NCBI RefSeq assembly: GCF_021129235.1
Contig: NZ_JAJOMA010000005.1
Location: 248,001 to 312,000 of the forward strand
Direction of reading: 5' to 3'
From: Kineosporia mesophila
GTDB taxonomy: Bacteria; Actinomycetota; Actinomycetes; Actinomycetales; Kineosporiaceae
Length of the DNA stretch: 64,000 bases
In this document: in pieces, positions 41,810 to 48,653 of the stretch
How positions within the stretch are numbered: the stretch's first letter is position 1
Layout: each line of letters starts with the position of its first letter
Notes under the pieces: generated by a model
What the model saw: the letters and a program-made list of their open reading frames with translations, nothing else
What the model was told of the DNA's origin: nothing
The model's database searches: none
Made by a program: the position numbers and the translations under genes

Positions 41810-41892
41810 CGTGATCATGCAAAACCTCCCCGGAGTTCTAGAACTGTGGGCCTAAGAGTTCTAGAGCACCGGGGAGGTTTTGCATGATCACC
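41810..41892. repeat. Nested-palindrome repeat, family 1, full-length copy
   Basis: 83 bp. Left half: CGTGATCATGCAAAACCTCC, then CCGGAGTTCTAGAACTG. Right half: GAGTTCTAGAGCACCGGGGA, then GGTTTTGCATGATCACC. The right core has one change (GAGC). It starts 18 nt after the SDR stop and lies between convergent genes. Confidence 0.92.
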
Positions 41893-41935
41893 AACAAAGA
41901 AGGTGAGCCCCCACCCAACCGGAGCCGCCAGCGCG

Positions 41936-41961
41936 CGGTGCCCACGTCGTCCTCAATTAGA
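41936..41961. repeat. Hairpin repeat, family 2, single arm
   Basis: GGTGCCCACGTCGTCCTCAA resembles the right arm of the intact copy at 61955-61976 (GGTGCCCACCGGCGTCCTCA). No matching left arm is present. It lies 17 nt past the stop of the minus-strand gene at 41978. Confidence 0.55.
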
Positions 41962-41977
41962 GGCTGACGGGGGGTGG

Positions 41978-42610
41978 CTACAGAACGTCTGCGAACAACG
42001 ATCCCGCGTCGTCGGGCGCCTGGACGCCCGGACGCAGGGAGACCGTGACCGCGACGTCGAGCGGCACGACCAGCGGCTCGAACCCGGCCGCCCGGATCGG
42101 GGCGGCGGGGGCGATCGGCTCCAGACACAAGACCGGCATACCGGTCATGTCGACCGCGGGCAGCGCGGCCTCGAGGAGCTCGGCGAGCACCTCGTCATCA
42201 CCCGGGGCATGCAGCGGCATCAGCAGCCAGTGCATCACCGGGGCGCCGGCCATCTCGGCGAGCTGGGCCACATCAGTGCTGTCGTGCAGGCCGGGCGCCA
42301 GCCCGAGCCCGACCTTCAGGGCGCCCTCCAGATCGCCGGCACCCGTGGGCACCATCGGCGGAAGCAGCACGACCGCGGCCCTGACCTGGCCGTTCTCATC
42401 GGCGACCCAGAACTCACCGTGCTCCAGCCCGACGTGGGTGAGCATCAGCCGGGTGGCCGAGGTGATGTCGTCGCCGGAGACGCCGCCGGGGAGCGGCCAG
42501 TCGGCCAGGGACGGCGCCCGCAGCATGCGGGACACCGCGGGGATGTCGACGAGGCGTGCACGACGAACGGTCCAGGCACCTGAGAGGCCGGCCGTACGTG
42601 ACTCGTTCAT
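41978..42610 (-). CDS. GNAT-like acetyltransferase
   Basis: About 210 residues from ATG 42610. WTVRRARLVDIPAVSRMLRA is a GNAT first strand/helix, GEFWVADENGQVRAAVVLLP is the central strand pair, and LEPIAPAAPIRAAGFEPLVV resembles the last part of the fold. Motif A is weak: the usual (R/Q)xxGxG/A loop is not clear, so acetyl-CoA binding is uncertain. The start is uncertain too: several in-frame ATGs lie upstream (to 42772), none with a good ribosome binding site. It is divergent from the luciferase-like monooxygenase gene. Confidence 0.65.
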   Translation of the reverse strand: MNESRTAGLSGAWTVRRARLVDIPAVSRMLRAPSLADWPLPGGVSGDDITSATRLMLTHVGLEHGEFWVADENGQVRAAVVLLPPMVPTGAGDLEGALKVGLGLAPGLHDSTDVAQLAEMAGAPVMHWLLMPLHAPGDDEVLAELLEAALPAVDMTGMPVLCLEPIAPAAPIRAAGFEPLVVPLDVAVTVSLRPGVQAPDDAGSLFADVL

Positions 42611-42812
42611 GTCTGGATAACTACTGGTGCCGTCTTCGGAGTTCCGCACTCGGTTCCTGTTCACCATCTGGATGTCCATCCGTTCCGGTACGCCGGGGGA
42701 GGACCGGTTGTGCGGACCGGCCCCGGGCACGGCGAGGAACGCTACACAGACCCGTCGCGACGCGCCCGCCAAGCGCCGGGCGGGTCGCGGGAATGACGGG
42801 GACCGCCAAGTA

Positions 42813-42862
42813 GTTGCTCAGGCAACGATGTATTGGAGATGATGTCACCGATAGCGGTGACA
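42813..42862. promoter_or_regulatory. Two palindromes upstream of the flavin monooxygenase gene
   Basis: GTTGCTCAGGCAAC (42813-42826) is a 5-4-5 dyad. TGTCACCGATAGCGGTGACA (42843-42862) is a perfect 8-4-8 dyad ending 24 nt before the ATG. Either is a good operator candidate; no regulator gene is next to it. Confidence 0.6.
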
Positions 42863-42886
42863 ACCAGCCTGAGCAGGGAGTTCGTG

Positions 42887-44014
42887 ATGCAGTTCGGAAT
42901 TTTCTCGGTCGGCGACGTGACGCCGGACCCCACCACGGGTCACGAGCCGAGCGAACGCGAGCGGATCAAGGCGATGGTTCGTATCGCCCAGAAGGCCGAA
43001 GAGGTCGGCCTGGACGTCTTCGCGACGGGTGAGCACCACAACCCGCCGTTCGTGCCGTCGTCACCCACGACCATGCTCGGCTACATCGCGGCGACCACCG
43101 AGAAGCTCATCCTCTCGACCTCGACCACGCTGATCACCACGAACGACCCGGTCAAGATCGCCGAGGACTACGCGATGCTGCAGCAGCTCGCGGACGGCCG
43201 CGTCGACCTGGTGATGGGCCGCGGCAACACCGGCCCGGTCTACCCGTGGTTCGGCCAGGACATCCGCAACGGCATCGACCTGGCGCTGGAGAACTACGCG
43301 CTGCTGCGCCGGCTGTGGCGTGAGGACGTCGTCGACTGGGAGGGCAAGTTCCGCACCCCGCTCAAGGGCTTCACCGCGACGCCGCGCCCGCTCGACGGCA
43401 TCCCGCCGTTCGTCTGGCACGGCTCGATCCGCAGCCCGGAGATCGCGGAGCAGGCCGCCTACTACGGTGACGGATTCCTCCACAACCACATCTTCTGGCC
43501 GCCGGAGCACACTCAGCGGATGGTGCAGTTCTACCGTCAGCGGTTCGCGCACTACGGCCACGGCACGCCCGAGCAGGCGATCGTCGGCCTGGGCGGTCAG
43601 TTCTTCATGCGCAGGAAGTCGCAGGACGCGGTCAGGGAGTTCCGGCCGTACTTCGACAACGCGCCGGTCTACGGGCACGGGCCCTCGCTGGAGGACTTCA
43701 GCTCGCAAACTCCGCTGACCGTCGGCAGCCCGCAGGAAGTCATCGACCGCACGCTGAGTTTCCGCGAGTACGTGGGCGACTACCAGCGTCAGTCGTTCCT
43801 GATCGACCACGCCGGCCTGCCGCTGAAGACGGTGCTGGAGCAGCTCGACCTGCTCGGCGAGATCCTGCCCACGCTGCGGGCCGAGTTCGCGTCGCGCCGG
43901 GCACCGGGTACACCCGACGCGCCTACGCACGCTTCGCTTCTCGCGGCTTCGAAGGCCAAAATTGAGGACGCGTCGGTCTCGTCGGTCTCGTCGGTCTCGT
44001 CGGTCGGGAAGTAA
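42887..44014 (+). CDS. Luciferase-like (LLM class) flavin-dependent monooxygenase
   Basis: A 375-residue TIM-barrel flavin monooxygenase of the LLM class (CE1758-type). It includes MQFGIFSVGDVTPDPTTGHE, DVFATGEHHNPPFVPSSPTT (the GEHH motif), DGRVDLVMGRGNTGPVYPWF and PPFVWHGSIRSPEIAEQAAY. Such proteins oxidise small substrates with reduced FMN supplied by a partner. The next gene, 5 nt on, is an NADPH-dependent FMN reductase, so the two form a two-component system. The ATG at 42887 has GGGAG 6 nt upstream. The C-terminus is odd: about 30 low-complexity residues ending in VSS repeats, encoded by a 9-bp tandem repeat next to a family 2 repeat arm. Confidence 0.9.
   Translation: MQFGIFSVGDVTPDPTTGHEPSERERIKAMVRIAQKAEEVGLDVFATGEHHNPPFVPSSPTTMLGYIAATTEKLILSTSTTLITTNDPVKIAEDYAMLQQLADGRVDLVMGRGNTGPVYPWFGQDIRNGIDLALENYALLRRLWREDVVDWEGKFRTPLKGFTATPRPLDGIPPFVWHGSIRSPEIAEQAAYYGDGFLHNHIFWPPEHTQRMVQFYRQRFAHYGHGTPEQAIVGLGGQFFMRRKSQDAVREFRPYFDNAPVYGHGPSLEDFSSQTPLTVGSPQEVIDRTLSFREYVGDYQRQSFLIDHAGLPLKTVLEQLDLLGEILPTLRAEFASRRAPGTPDAPTHASLLAASKAKIEDASVSSVSSVSSVGK
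43961..43971. repeat. Possible family 2 repeat arm inside the 3' end of the monooxygenase gene
   Basis: ATTGAGGACGC, the left-arm start of the intact copy at 61930, falls within the low-complexity tail 43 nt before the stop. Only 11 bases match, so this could be chance. Confidence 0.35.
43972..44004. repeat. 9-bp tandem repeat encoding a VSS tail
   Basis: GTCGGTCTC is repeated three times exactly, plus six bases of a fourth copy. It encodes Val-Ser-Ser units at the extreme C-terminus of the monooxygenase. Confidence 0.92.
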
Positions 44015-44019
44015 CAGTC

Positions 44020-44640
44020 ATGGGTACGTCATCGGTGGTCGTGATCAGCGCCGGTCTGAGTCAGCCGTCGTCCACCCGATTGCTGGCCGACAAGCTCGGC
44101 GCGGCTGTCGCGGCCGGGACGGACGTCGAGCTCACGGTGATCGAGCTGCGCGATCTGGCGCACCACATCACAAATCACCTGCTGACCGGTTTCCCCACCG
44201 GTGAGCTGGTTTCCGCGATCAAGGCGGTCACCGAGGCCGACGCCCTGATCGCGGTGACGCCGATCTTCAGCGCGTCGTACAGCGGACTGTTCAAGTCCTT
44301 CTTCGACGTACTGGAGCTGGGCGCCCTCGAGGGCAAGCCGGTGCTGATCGCGGCCACCGGCGGTTCGTCCCGCCACTCGCTGGCCCTGGAACACGCCGTG
44401 CGGCCGCTGTTCAGCTACCTGAAGGCGGTCGTCGTGCCCACCGCGGTGTACGCGGCGAGCGAGGACTGGGCGTCGGCCGGCAGCACCGAGTTGTCCGGCC
44501 GGGTCGGGCGCGCGGCGCGCCAGCTCACGGCGCTGATGGCCGGGGCGGGTTCCTCGTCCACTGCTGGAAAGTCTGTGGTGAAAGATCCTTTCGCCGATGT
44601 GCTCCCGTTCGGCGAGATGATGCGGGCCCGCGGTCTCTGA
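44020..44640 (+). CDS. NADPH-dependent FMN reductase (CE1759-type)
   Basis: A 206-residue flavodoxin-fold reductase. VVVISAGLSQPSSTRLLADK is the phosphate-binding start, ADALIAVTPIFSASYSGLFK the flavin-contact segment with the SASYSG turn, and GKPVLIAATGGSSRHSLALE the third conserved stretch. It would supply reduced FMN to the monooxygenase encoded 5 nt upstream; this exact gene pair is conserved in actinobacteria. The start lacks a strong ribosome binding site and is probably coupled. A full family 1 repeat follows 14 nt after the stop. Confidence 0.9.
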   Translation: MGTSSVVVISAGLSQPSSTRLLADKLGAAVAAGTDVELTVIELRDLAHHITNHLLTGFPTGELVSAIKAVTEADALIAVTPIFSASYSGLFKSFFDVLELGALEGKPVLIAATGGSSRHSLALEHAVRPLFSYLKAVVVPTAVYAASEDWASAGSTELSGRVGRAARQLTALMAGAGSSSTAGKSVVKDPFADVLPFGEMMRARGL

Positions 44641-44653
44641 CCTCCCAATCCCC

Positions 44654-44736
44654 CGTGATCATGCAAAACCTCCCCGGAGTTCTAGAACTGTGACCGCAAG
44701 AGTTCTAGAACGCCGGGGAGGTTTTGCATGATCACG
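44654..44736. repeat. Nested-palindrome repeat, family 1, full-length copy
   Basis: 83 bp with intact ends and both GTTCTAGAAC cores. The left arm reads CAAAACCTCCCCGGAG and the right arm CGCCGGGGAGGTTTTG. It starts 14 nt after the FMN reductase stop and ends 9 nt before the convergent SDR stop. Confidence 0.93.
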
Positions 44737-44744
44737 ACAAGGGG

Positions 44745-45626
44745 TCAGGGGTGGAAGTAGTGGCCCTCCTCCAGGTCGGCCAGCAGGCCCGGGTACGACG
44801 GCGTCCAGTCGAGCAGCTTCCGGGTCTCGTCGTTGGGCATGCGGAAATCGATGCGCACGAAGGGGAACCCGGCGAAGTGCTCGTCGGTCTTCTCGTCCGG
44901 GATGCTCTCGGTCGGGATGCCCAGCTTCCGGCCGATCACCTCGGCGATCTTCTTCAGCGGCACACCCTGCTCGGTGGCCGCGTACAGCTGCGCGCCGGCC
45001 GGGGCCTTCTCCAGGGCGAGCCGGTACAGCGTGGCGACGTCGCGGGTGTGCGCCGCCGGCCAGGTGTTCTCGCCCGTGCCCGGGTAGCCGGAGATCCCGG
45101 TGCGGCGGGCGATGCTGATCATCAGCGGGATGAAGCCGTGCCGGTCGAGATCACTGTGGGTCACCGGCGGGACGGCGAAAGTCACTGACCGAACGCCCTT
45201 CTGGGCGTAGTCCGCGATCAGCCGGGTGACCTGGGAGCGCGGGTTGGCGTCGATCGTGACGTTAGCCTTCGCGTCGGCCGTGCGCTGCATGCCGATCCCG
45301 AACAGCGCCTTGCCGGTGCCGGCCAGCGCATCACCCAGGGCGCCCACGTGCGTCAGGTCTTTCGCCACCGCCCCGGCGAAATCCCCACTCATCATCAGCT
45401 CGTTGCTGAAGGCCAGGTGGATCACCGCATCGGCCTCGGTCGCGGCCTCACGCAGCAGGTCCAGGTCGTCCAGCGACCCGCGCCGCACGTCGGCCCCCAG
45501 CTCGCGCACCTTCTTCCCGGAGGCGTCGGACCGGGCCAGCCCGACCACCTCATGACCGGCGCCGACCAGCTCCGGCAGGACCGCCGAACCGATGTGGCCA
45601 CTGGCTCCGGTGACGAAAACTCGCAT
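44745..45626 (-). CDS. NAD(P)-dependent extended SDR (epimerase/dehydratase-like)
   Basis: A 293-residue atypical or extended SDR. MRVFVTGASGHIGSAVLPEL has the TGASGHIG nucleotide loop, ADAVIHLAFSNELMMSGDFA the central region, and the C-terminal part includes GENTWPAAHTRDVATLYRLA. The YxxxK pair is not clearly placed, which is usual in the SDR subgroup of TetR-linked oxidoreductases. The ATG at 45626 has AAGGAGGA upstream. It is divergent from a TetR regulator over 79 bp that hold two operators, so it is the probable target of that regulator. Confidence 0.87.
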   Translation of the reverse strand: MRVFVTGASGHIGSAVLPELVGAGHEVVGLARSDASGKKVRELGADVRRGSLDDLDLLREAATEADAVIHLAFSNELMMSGDFAGAVAKDLTHVGALGDALAGTGKALFGIGMQRTADAKANVTIDANPRSQVTRLIADYAQKGVRSVTFAVPPVTHSDLDRHGFIPLMISIARRTGISGYPGTGENTWPAAHTRDVATLYRLALEKAPAGAQLYAATEQGVPLKKIAEVIGRKLGIPTESIPDEKTDEHFAGFPFVRIDFRMPNDETRKLLDWTPSYPGLLADLEEGHYFHP

Positions 45627-45641
45627 GACGTCCTCCTTGAT

Positions 45642-45692
45642 GTGACTGAGTAACATCAAGGTAGCACTGGTGACGTTACCCAGTCACGTCAC
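45642..45692. promoter_or_regulatory. Two TetR-type operators between the SDR and tetR genes
   Basis: GTGACTGAGTAAC (45642-45654) and GTTACCCAGTCAC (45675-45687) are near-inverted copies, each itself a partial dyad, with centres 33 bp apart (three helical turns). The second sits inside a larger inverted repeat, GTGACGT (45670-45676) and ACGTCAC (45686-45692). One operator lies 16 nt upstream of each start. Confidence 0.7.
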
Positions 45693-45705
45693 TAGGCTGT
45701 CGTCC

Positions 45706-46278
45706 ATGGCTCGCTGGGAACCGAACACGCGTCTGCGGCTGATCGACGCCGCCGTCGAGCTGTTCGCCGAGAACGGTTACGAGGCCACCACGGTCGCCCA
45801 GATCGCCGCCCACGTCGGGGTCTCCAAGATGACCTTCTTCCGGCACTTCCCCGACAAGCGGGAGGTGCTCTTCGCCGGGCAGGAGGAACAGGTGAAGATG
45901 CTGCACGACGCCGTCGCCGCCGCACCGGCCTCGGCGACGCCGTTCGAGACCGTGGCCGCCGCCGTCGTCGAGCTGGCCGCGTACTTCCCGCCGGAACGCC
46001 GGGAACCCAGTGCCCGCCTGCACGCCGTCGTCGCCTCCCACGAAGACCTGCGCGAGCGGTCGGCCTTCAAGCACGCCCGTCTGGCGCAGGCCCTGGAGCA
46101 GGCGCTGATCGAGCGGGCGGTGCCGGCCGCGACGGCGGGCCTGGCCGCGGACCTCGGCGCGCGAGCGCTGCGTGAGGCCTTCGTGCGATGGCGTTCACCG
46201 GGTTACGCAACGGATCTGACCGTGCTCGCCCGCGAGACGCTGGACGAGTTCCACGAGGCGGTAGACCTACTGGGCTGA
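45706..46278 (+). CDS. TetR family transcriptional regulator
   Basis: A 190-residue TetR regulator. The N-terminal HTH is complete: RLRLIDAAVELFAENGYEAT, then TVAQIAAHVGVSKMTFFRHF and PDKREVLFAG. The C-terminal ligand domain is helical and Ala/Glu-rich, with LTVLARETLDEFHEAVDLLG at the end. It most likely represses itself and the divergent SDR through the paired operators at 45642-45692. The ATG at 45706 lies 14 nt after the outer operator arm. No Shine-Dalgarno sequence is visible, which suggests a short or leaderless transcript. The ligand is unknown. Confidence 0.9.
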   Translation: MARWEPNTRLRLIDAAVELFAENGYEATTVAQIAAHVGVSKMTFFRHFPDKREVLFAGQEEQVKMLHDAVAAAPASATPFETVAAAVVELAAYFPPERREPSARLHAVVASHEDLRERSAFKHARLAQALEQALIERAVPAATAGLAADLGARALREAFVRWRSPGYATDLTVLARETLDEFHEAVDLLG

Positions 46279-46282
46279 TGCC

Positions 46283-47218
46283 TCAGCGTTCCGGAGTTCT
46301 GGAACTCCGGGAACACTTTGCCTGATCACCAGGGAGTGGGGCTTCCAGTCGCTGGCCCGGTGACGACGTGGGGTGTTCGTCACCCTCGCGGGCCAGGAAC
46401 GCCACGCCGGTCAGCACCGTGATCAGCCCGGCCACCTCGAGGCTCAGCAGGGCCGGGTCGGAGCTGGGGGACTCGCTGAACACGAGCACGCCGAAAGTGA
46501 CCGCGATGACCGGGTTCACCACGTTGAGCACCGGTAGTGAGTGCGACAGCGGCGCCCGGTTGTAGGCGTACTGGTTGCTGAGGAACCCGGATGCGCCGAG
46601 CCCCGCGAGCACGTAGATCGGCCAGGTGGTGAGGGCTTCCCAGATACTGGCCGACGACGTGACCACCTTGATCATCGAGGCGATCAGGCCGAAGATCAGG
46701 CCGCCGGCGATGCCCATGAGCAGACCGGCCCGGGTGGTGGGTGCTCGCGTGGCCAGCCACCAGGTGACGGCCGCGGCGCAGCCGGCCACGGCGACGAAGA
46801 CCAGTGCCGATCTCGAGCTGACGTCGGGTGAGCTCTCACTGCTGCGCGCGCCGACGAGGAACACCGCGATCCCGGCCGCCACCACGACCACCCAGATCAT
46901 GATGCGGGGCTGCGGCCACCGGCGATCGAGCACCGCGCGGAAGACGAACGCGAAGACCAGCCCGGTGACGACGATCGGCTGTACCACCGCCAGCGACCCG
47001 AGCCTGAGGGCGACGGCGTGCAGGCCCAGACCCCCGAGGCTGGCCGCGATCCCGGCCAGCCACGTCGGCTGGTTGGCGAGGTGCCGCAGCAGGTGCGCCA
47101 GACCCCGCAGGCCTCCCGGCCCCTCGGGGGCACGGGAGGCGCTGTGGTGCATCAATGCGGTCGACGCACCGAAGGCGATCGCGTCGAGAAAGGCGACCAG
47201 GATCGCTGGTGCGTTCAC
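46283..47218 (-). CDS. DMT superfamily (EamA-like) transporter
   Basis: A 311-residue membrane protein with about nine or ten hydrophobic spans in two EamA-like halves. These include AILVAFLDAIAFGASTALMH at the start, LAVVQPIVVTGLVFAFVFRA in the middle of half 1 and VVNPVIAVTFGVLVFSESPS in half 2. The VQPIV.TGLVFA and NPV.AV.FGV..F.E segments are typical of drug/metabolite exporters. The substrate is unknown. The final 16 or so residues (PGDQAKCSRSSRTPER) are read from a decayed family 1 repeat, so the original stop may have been replaced when the repeat arrived. No strong ribosome binding site is evident at ATG 47218. Confidence 0.85.
   Translation of the reverse strand: MNAPAILVAFLDAIAFGASTALMHHSASRAPEGPGGLRGLAHLLRHLANQPTWLAGIAASLGGLGLHAVALRLGSLAVVQPIVVTGLVFAFVFRAVLDRRWPQPRIMIWVVVVAAGIAVFLVGARSSESSPDVSSRSALVFVAVAGCAAAVTWWLATRAPTTRAGLLMGIAGGLIFGLIASMIKVVTSSASIWEALTTWPIYVLAGLGASGFLSNQYAYNRAPLSHSLPVLNVVNPVIAVTFGVLVFSESPSSDPALLSLEVAGLITVLTGVAFLAREGDEHPTSSPGQRLEAPLPGDQAKCSRSSRTPER
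46286..46330. repeat. Nested-palindrome repeat, family 1, decayed short form
   Basis: GCGTTCCGGAGTTCTGGAAC, then TCCGGGAACACTTTG and CCTGATCACC. One core (GTTCTGGAAC) and a degenerate right end remain. It starts 8 nt after the tetR stop, and the 3' end of the convergent DMT gene runs into it. Confidence 0.65.
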
Positions 47219-47239
47219 CGTCTACTCACGTGCTTTCTC

Positions 47240-48343
47240 TCAGGTGGCGGTGGGCCCGGTAACCACGGGCGGACCGCCGTCGCTGTGCCCCAGTTCCTTC
47301 AGCCGACGGTAGTGGCTGATCGTGGCGGACGTCAGGGTCGGGTACTCCACGTGCGGAAGCCCGGAGGCCTGCACCACCTTCGCCACCACGGTGGTGTGCA
47401 GCTGCGGCAGCTGGTGCCGCGGGGCCACCGGCTTGAGGTGGTGAGCCAGGTGATGGGTCATGCCACCGGTCAGCCAGCGCATCGGCAGGCTGCCGGTGTT
47501 GAACGAGGCCGTGGTGGCGACCAGGTGCTTGGACCAGTCCTTCGGCGCCGGCTGCTCGTCCGGCGCGTAGAGCCCTTCGTTGATGTGCCCGACCACCAGC
47601 ACGATCGCGGCCTGGACCGCGCCCAGGCTCATGGCCACCATGAAGTAGAGCGCGAACTTGCCCGGCCCCAGCAGGATCCCGTACGGACTGATCACCAGTG
47701 CCCAGAAAGCCTTCTCGAACAGCCACTGGCCCAGCCGCACCCGGAAGGGCGGCACCTCCAGGCCGATGATGTTGCCCTTGCGCACGTAGGTGATCTGGCT
47801 GTCCAGCTCGCCCACCCAGGCGAACGCGTAGAGGAACCACGCATAGAAGTGCTGATAGCGGTGGATCGGCTTGCGCTCGATGCCCGGGTGCATCCGGACC
47901 GTGGTGTTACGGGTGGCCTCGTCCAGCGGGTACACCTGCGACGACCGGTGGTGCACACGGTGTTTCAGGGTCCAGTGCTGCACGAAGAAGCCCAGCGGGA
48001 TGGCCGTCTGGGTGGCGAGGACGTTCGGCCAGGTCTTGCGGGAGAACCGGCGGTGACCGGCGTCGTGCAGGATGGTCAGGGTGCCGGTGGCGAAGGTCAG
48101 GCTGAGAGGTAGTGCAGCCAGCAGCAACCAGGGCCAGCTCGGGGCGATCAGGGCGACGGCGAGCATCTGTGCGTGATTGAGAAGGCCGATGGCGGCCCAG
48201 TCTCGCCAGGGCTCGCCCCGGTGCCGGTCGCTGCGGCGGGCGCTCAGGCGCCGGGCGACGCCGAGTGTGCTCTCCCGGTCGGCGGACTCGGCGTTCCCGC
48301 CCTTGCCCGCCCGCCGCTCGAACCGCGAAGTAATGATGGTCAT
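47240..48343 (-). CDS. Membrane fatty acid desaturase
   Basis: A 367-residue di-iron membrane desaturase. The three histidine boxes are HDAGH (near residue 115), HRVHH (near 150) and HHLAHH (near 310), with four spans between them, for example MLAVALIAPSWPWLLLAALP and GKFALYFMVAMSLGAVQAAI. It inserts a double bond in acyl chains using a ferredoxin or cytochrome and O2. The ATG at 48343 is chosen because the N-terminal hydrophilic region starts there; an extension to 48460 would run through an iron-box-like sequence. An IdeR-type site upstream suggests iron control, which would fit an iron-requiring enzyme. Confidence 0.9.
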   Translation of the reverse strand: MTIITSRFERRAGKGGNAESADRESTLGVARRLSARRSDRHRGEPWRDWAAIGLLNHAQMLAVALIAPSWPWLLLAALPLSLTFATGTLTILHDAGHRRFSRKTWPNVLATQTAIPLGFFVQHWTLKHRVHHRSSQVYPLDEATRNTTVRMHPGIERKPIHRYQHFYAWFLYAFAWVGELDSQITYVRKGNIIGLEVPPFRVRLGQWLFEKAFWALVISPYGILLGPGKFALYFMVAMSLGAVQAAIVLVVGHINEGLYAPDEQPAPKDWSKHLVATTASFNTGSLPMRWLTGGMTHHLAHHLKPVAPRHQLPQLHTTVVAKVVQASGLPHVEYPTLTSATISHYRRLKELGHSDGGPPVVTGPTAT

Positions 48344-48653
48344 GATTGCCTCATAGCCGGTCGTGCCTCCATATTCGCCGCACGGGAATCCGGTCGGACG
48401 GCTCCCGCGAACGCCTGGCTGACTGCTTGGCCCATGGTGCATGAAGCCGACTCGAATCATCGGAATCAGGCAGACCTAACCTTACGGTCCAGCCCCGGAA
48501 GAAACCCGGCGACGACCGGCGACGCCTTGCTCGAGAACGCCGAAAGATTATCAATTCAGCAGGTCAGAAGCCCCTCGGGCGCCACCTTGGAATAACCCCT
48601 GACTGCCTCCGGGATTTCCCGGGACCCCTGCCGCCGGGGTTAGGAATATCCTT
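48344..48653. other. 310-bp gap between the desaturase start and the glpK stop
   Basis: It contains the iron-box-like site and, near 48609-48622, a small stem CCGGGATTTCCCGG that may help end the minus-strand glpK transcript. An AT-rich stretch (TAGGAATATCCTTTTATCG) lies at 48641-48659. No gene was recognised. Confidence 0.45.
48465..48487. promoter_or_regulatory. Iron-box-like sequence upstream of desaturase
   Basis: ATCAGGCAGACCTAACCTTA (48465-48484) carries the half site AGGCAGACCTAA and an overlapping CCTAACCTTA. It matches the iron-box consensus at about 12 of 19 positions, weaker than the fprA site. It lies about 125 nt before the desaturase start. Confidence 0.4.
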
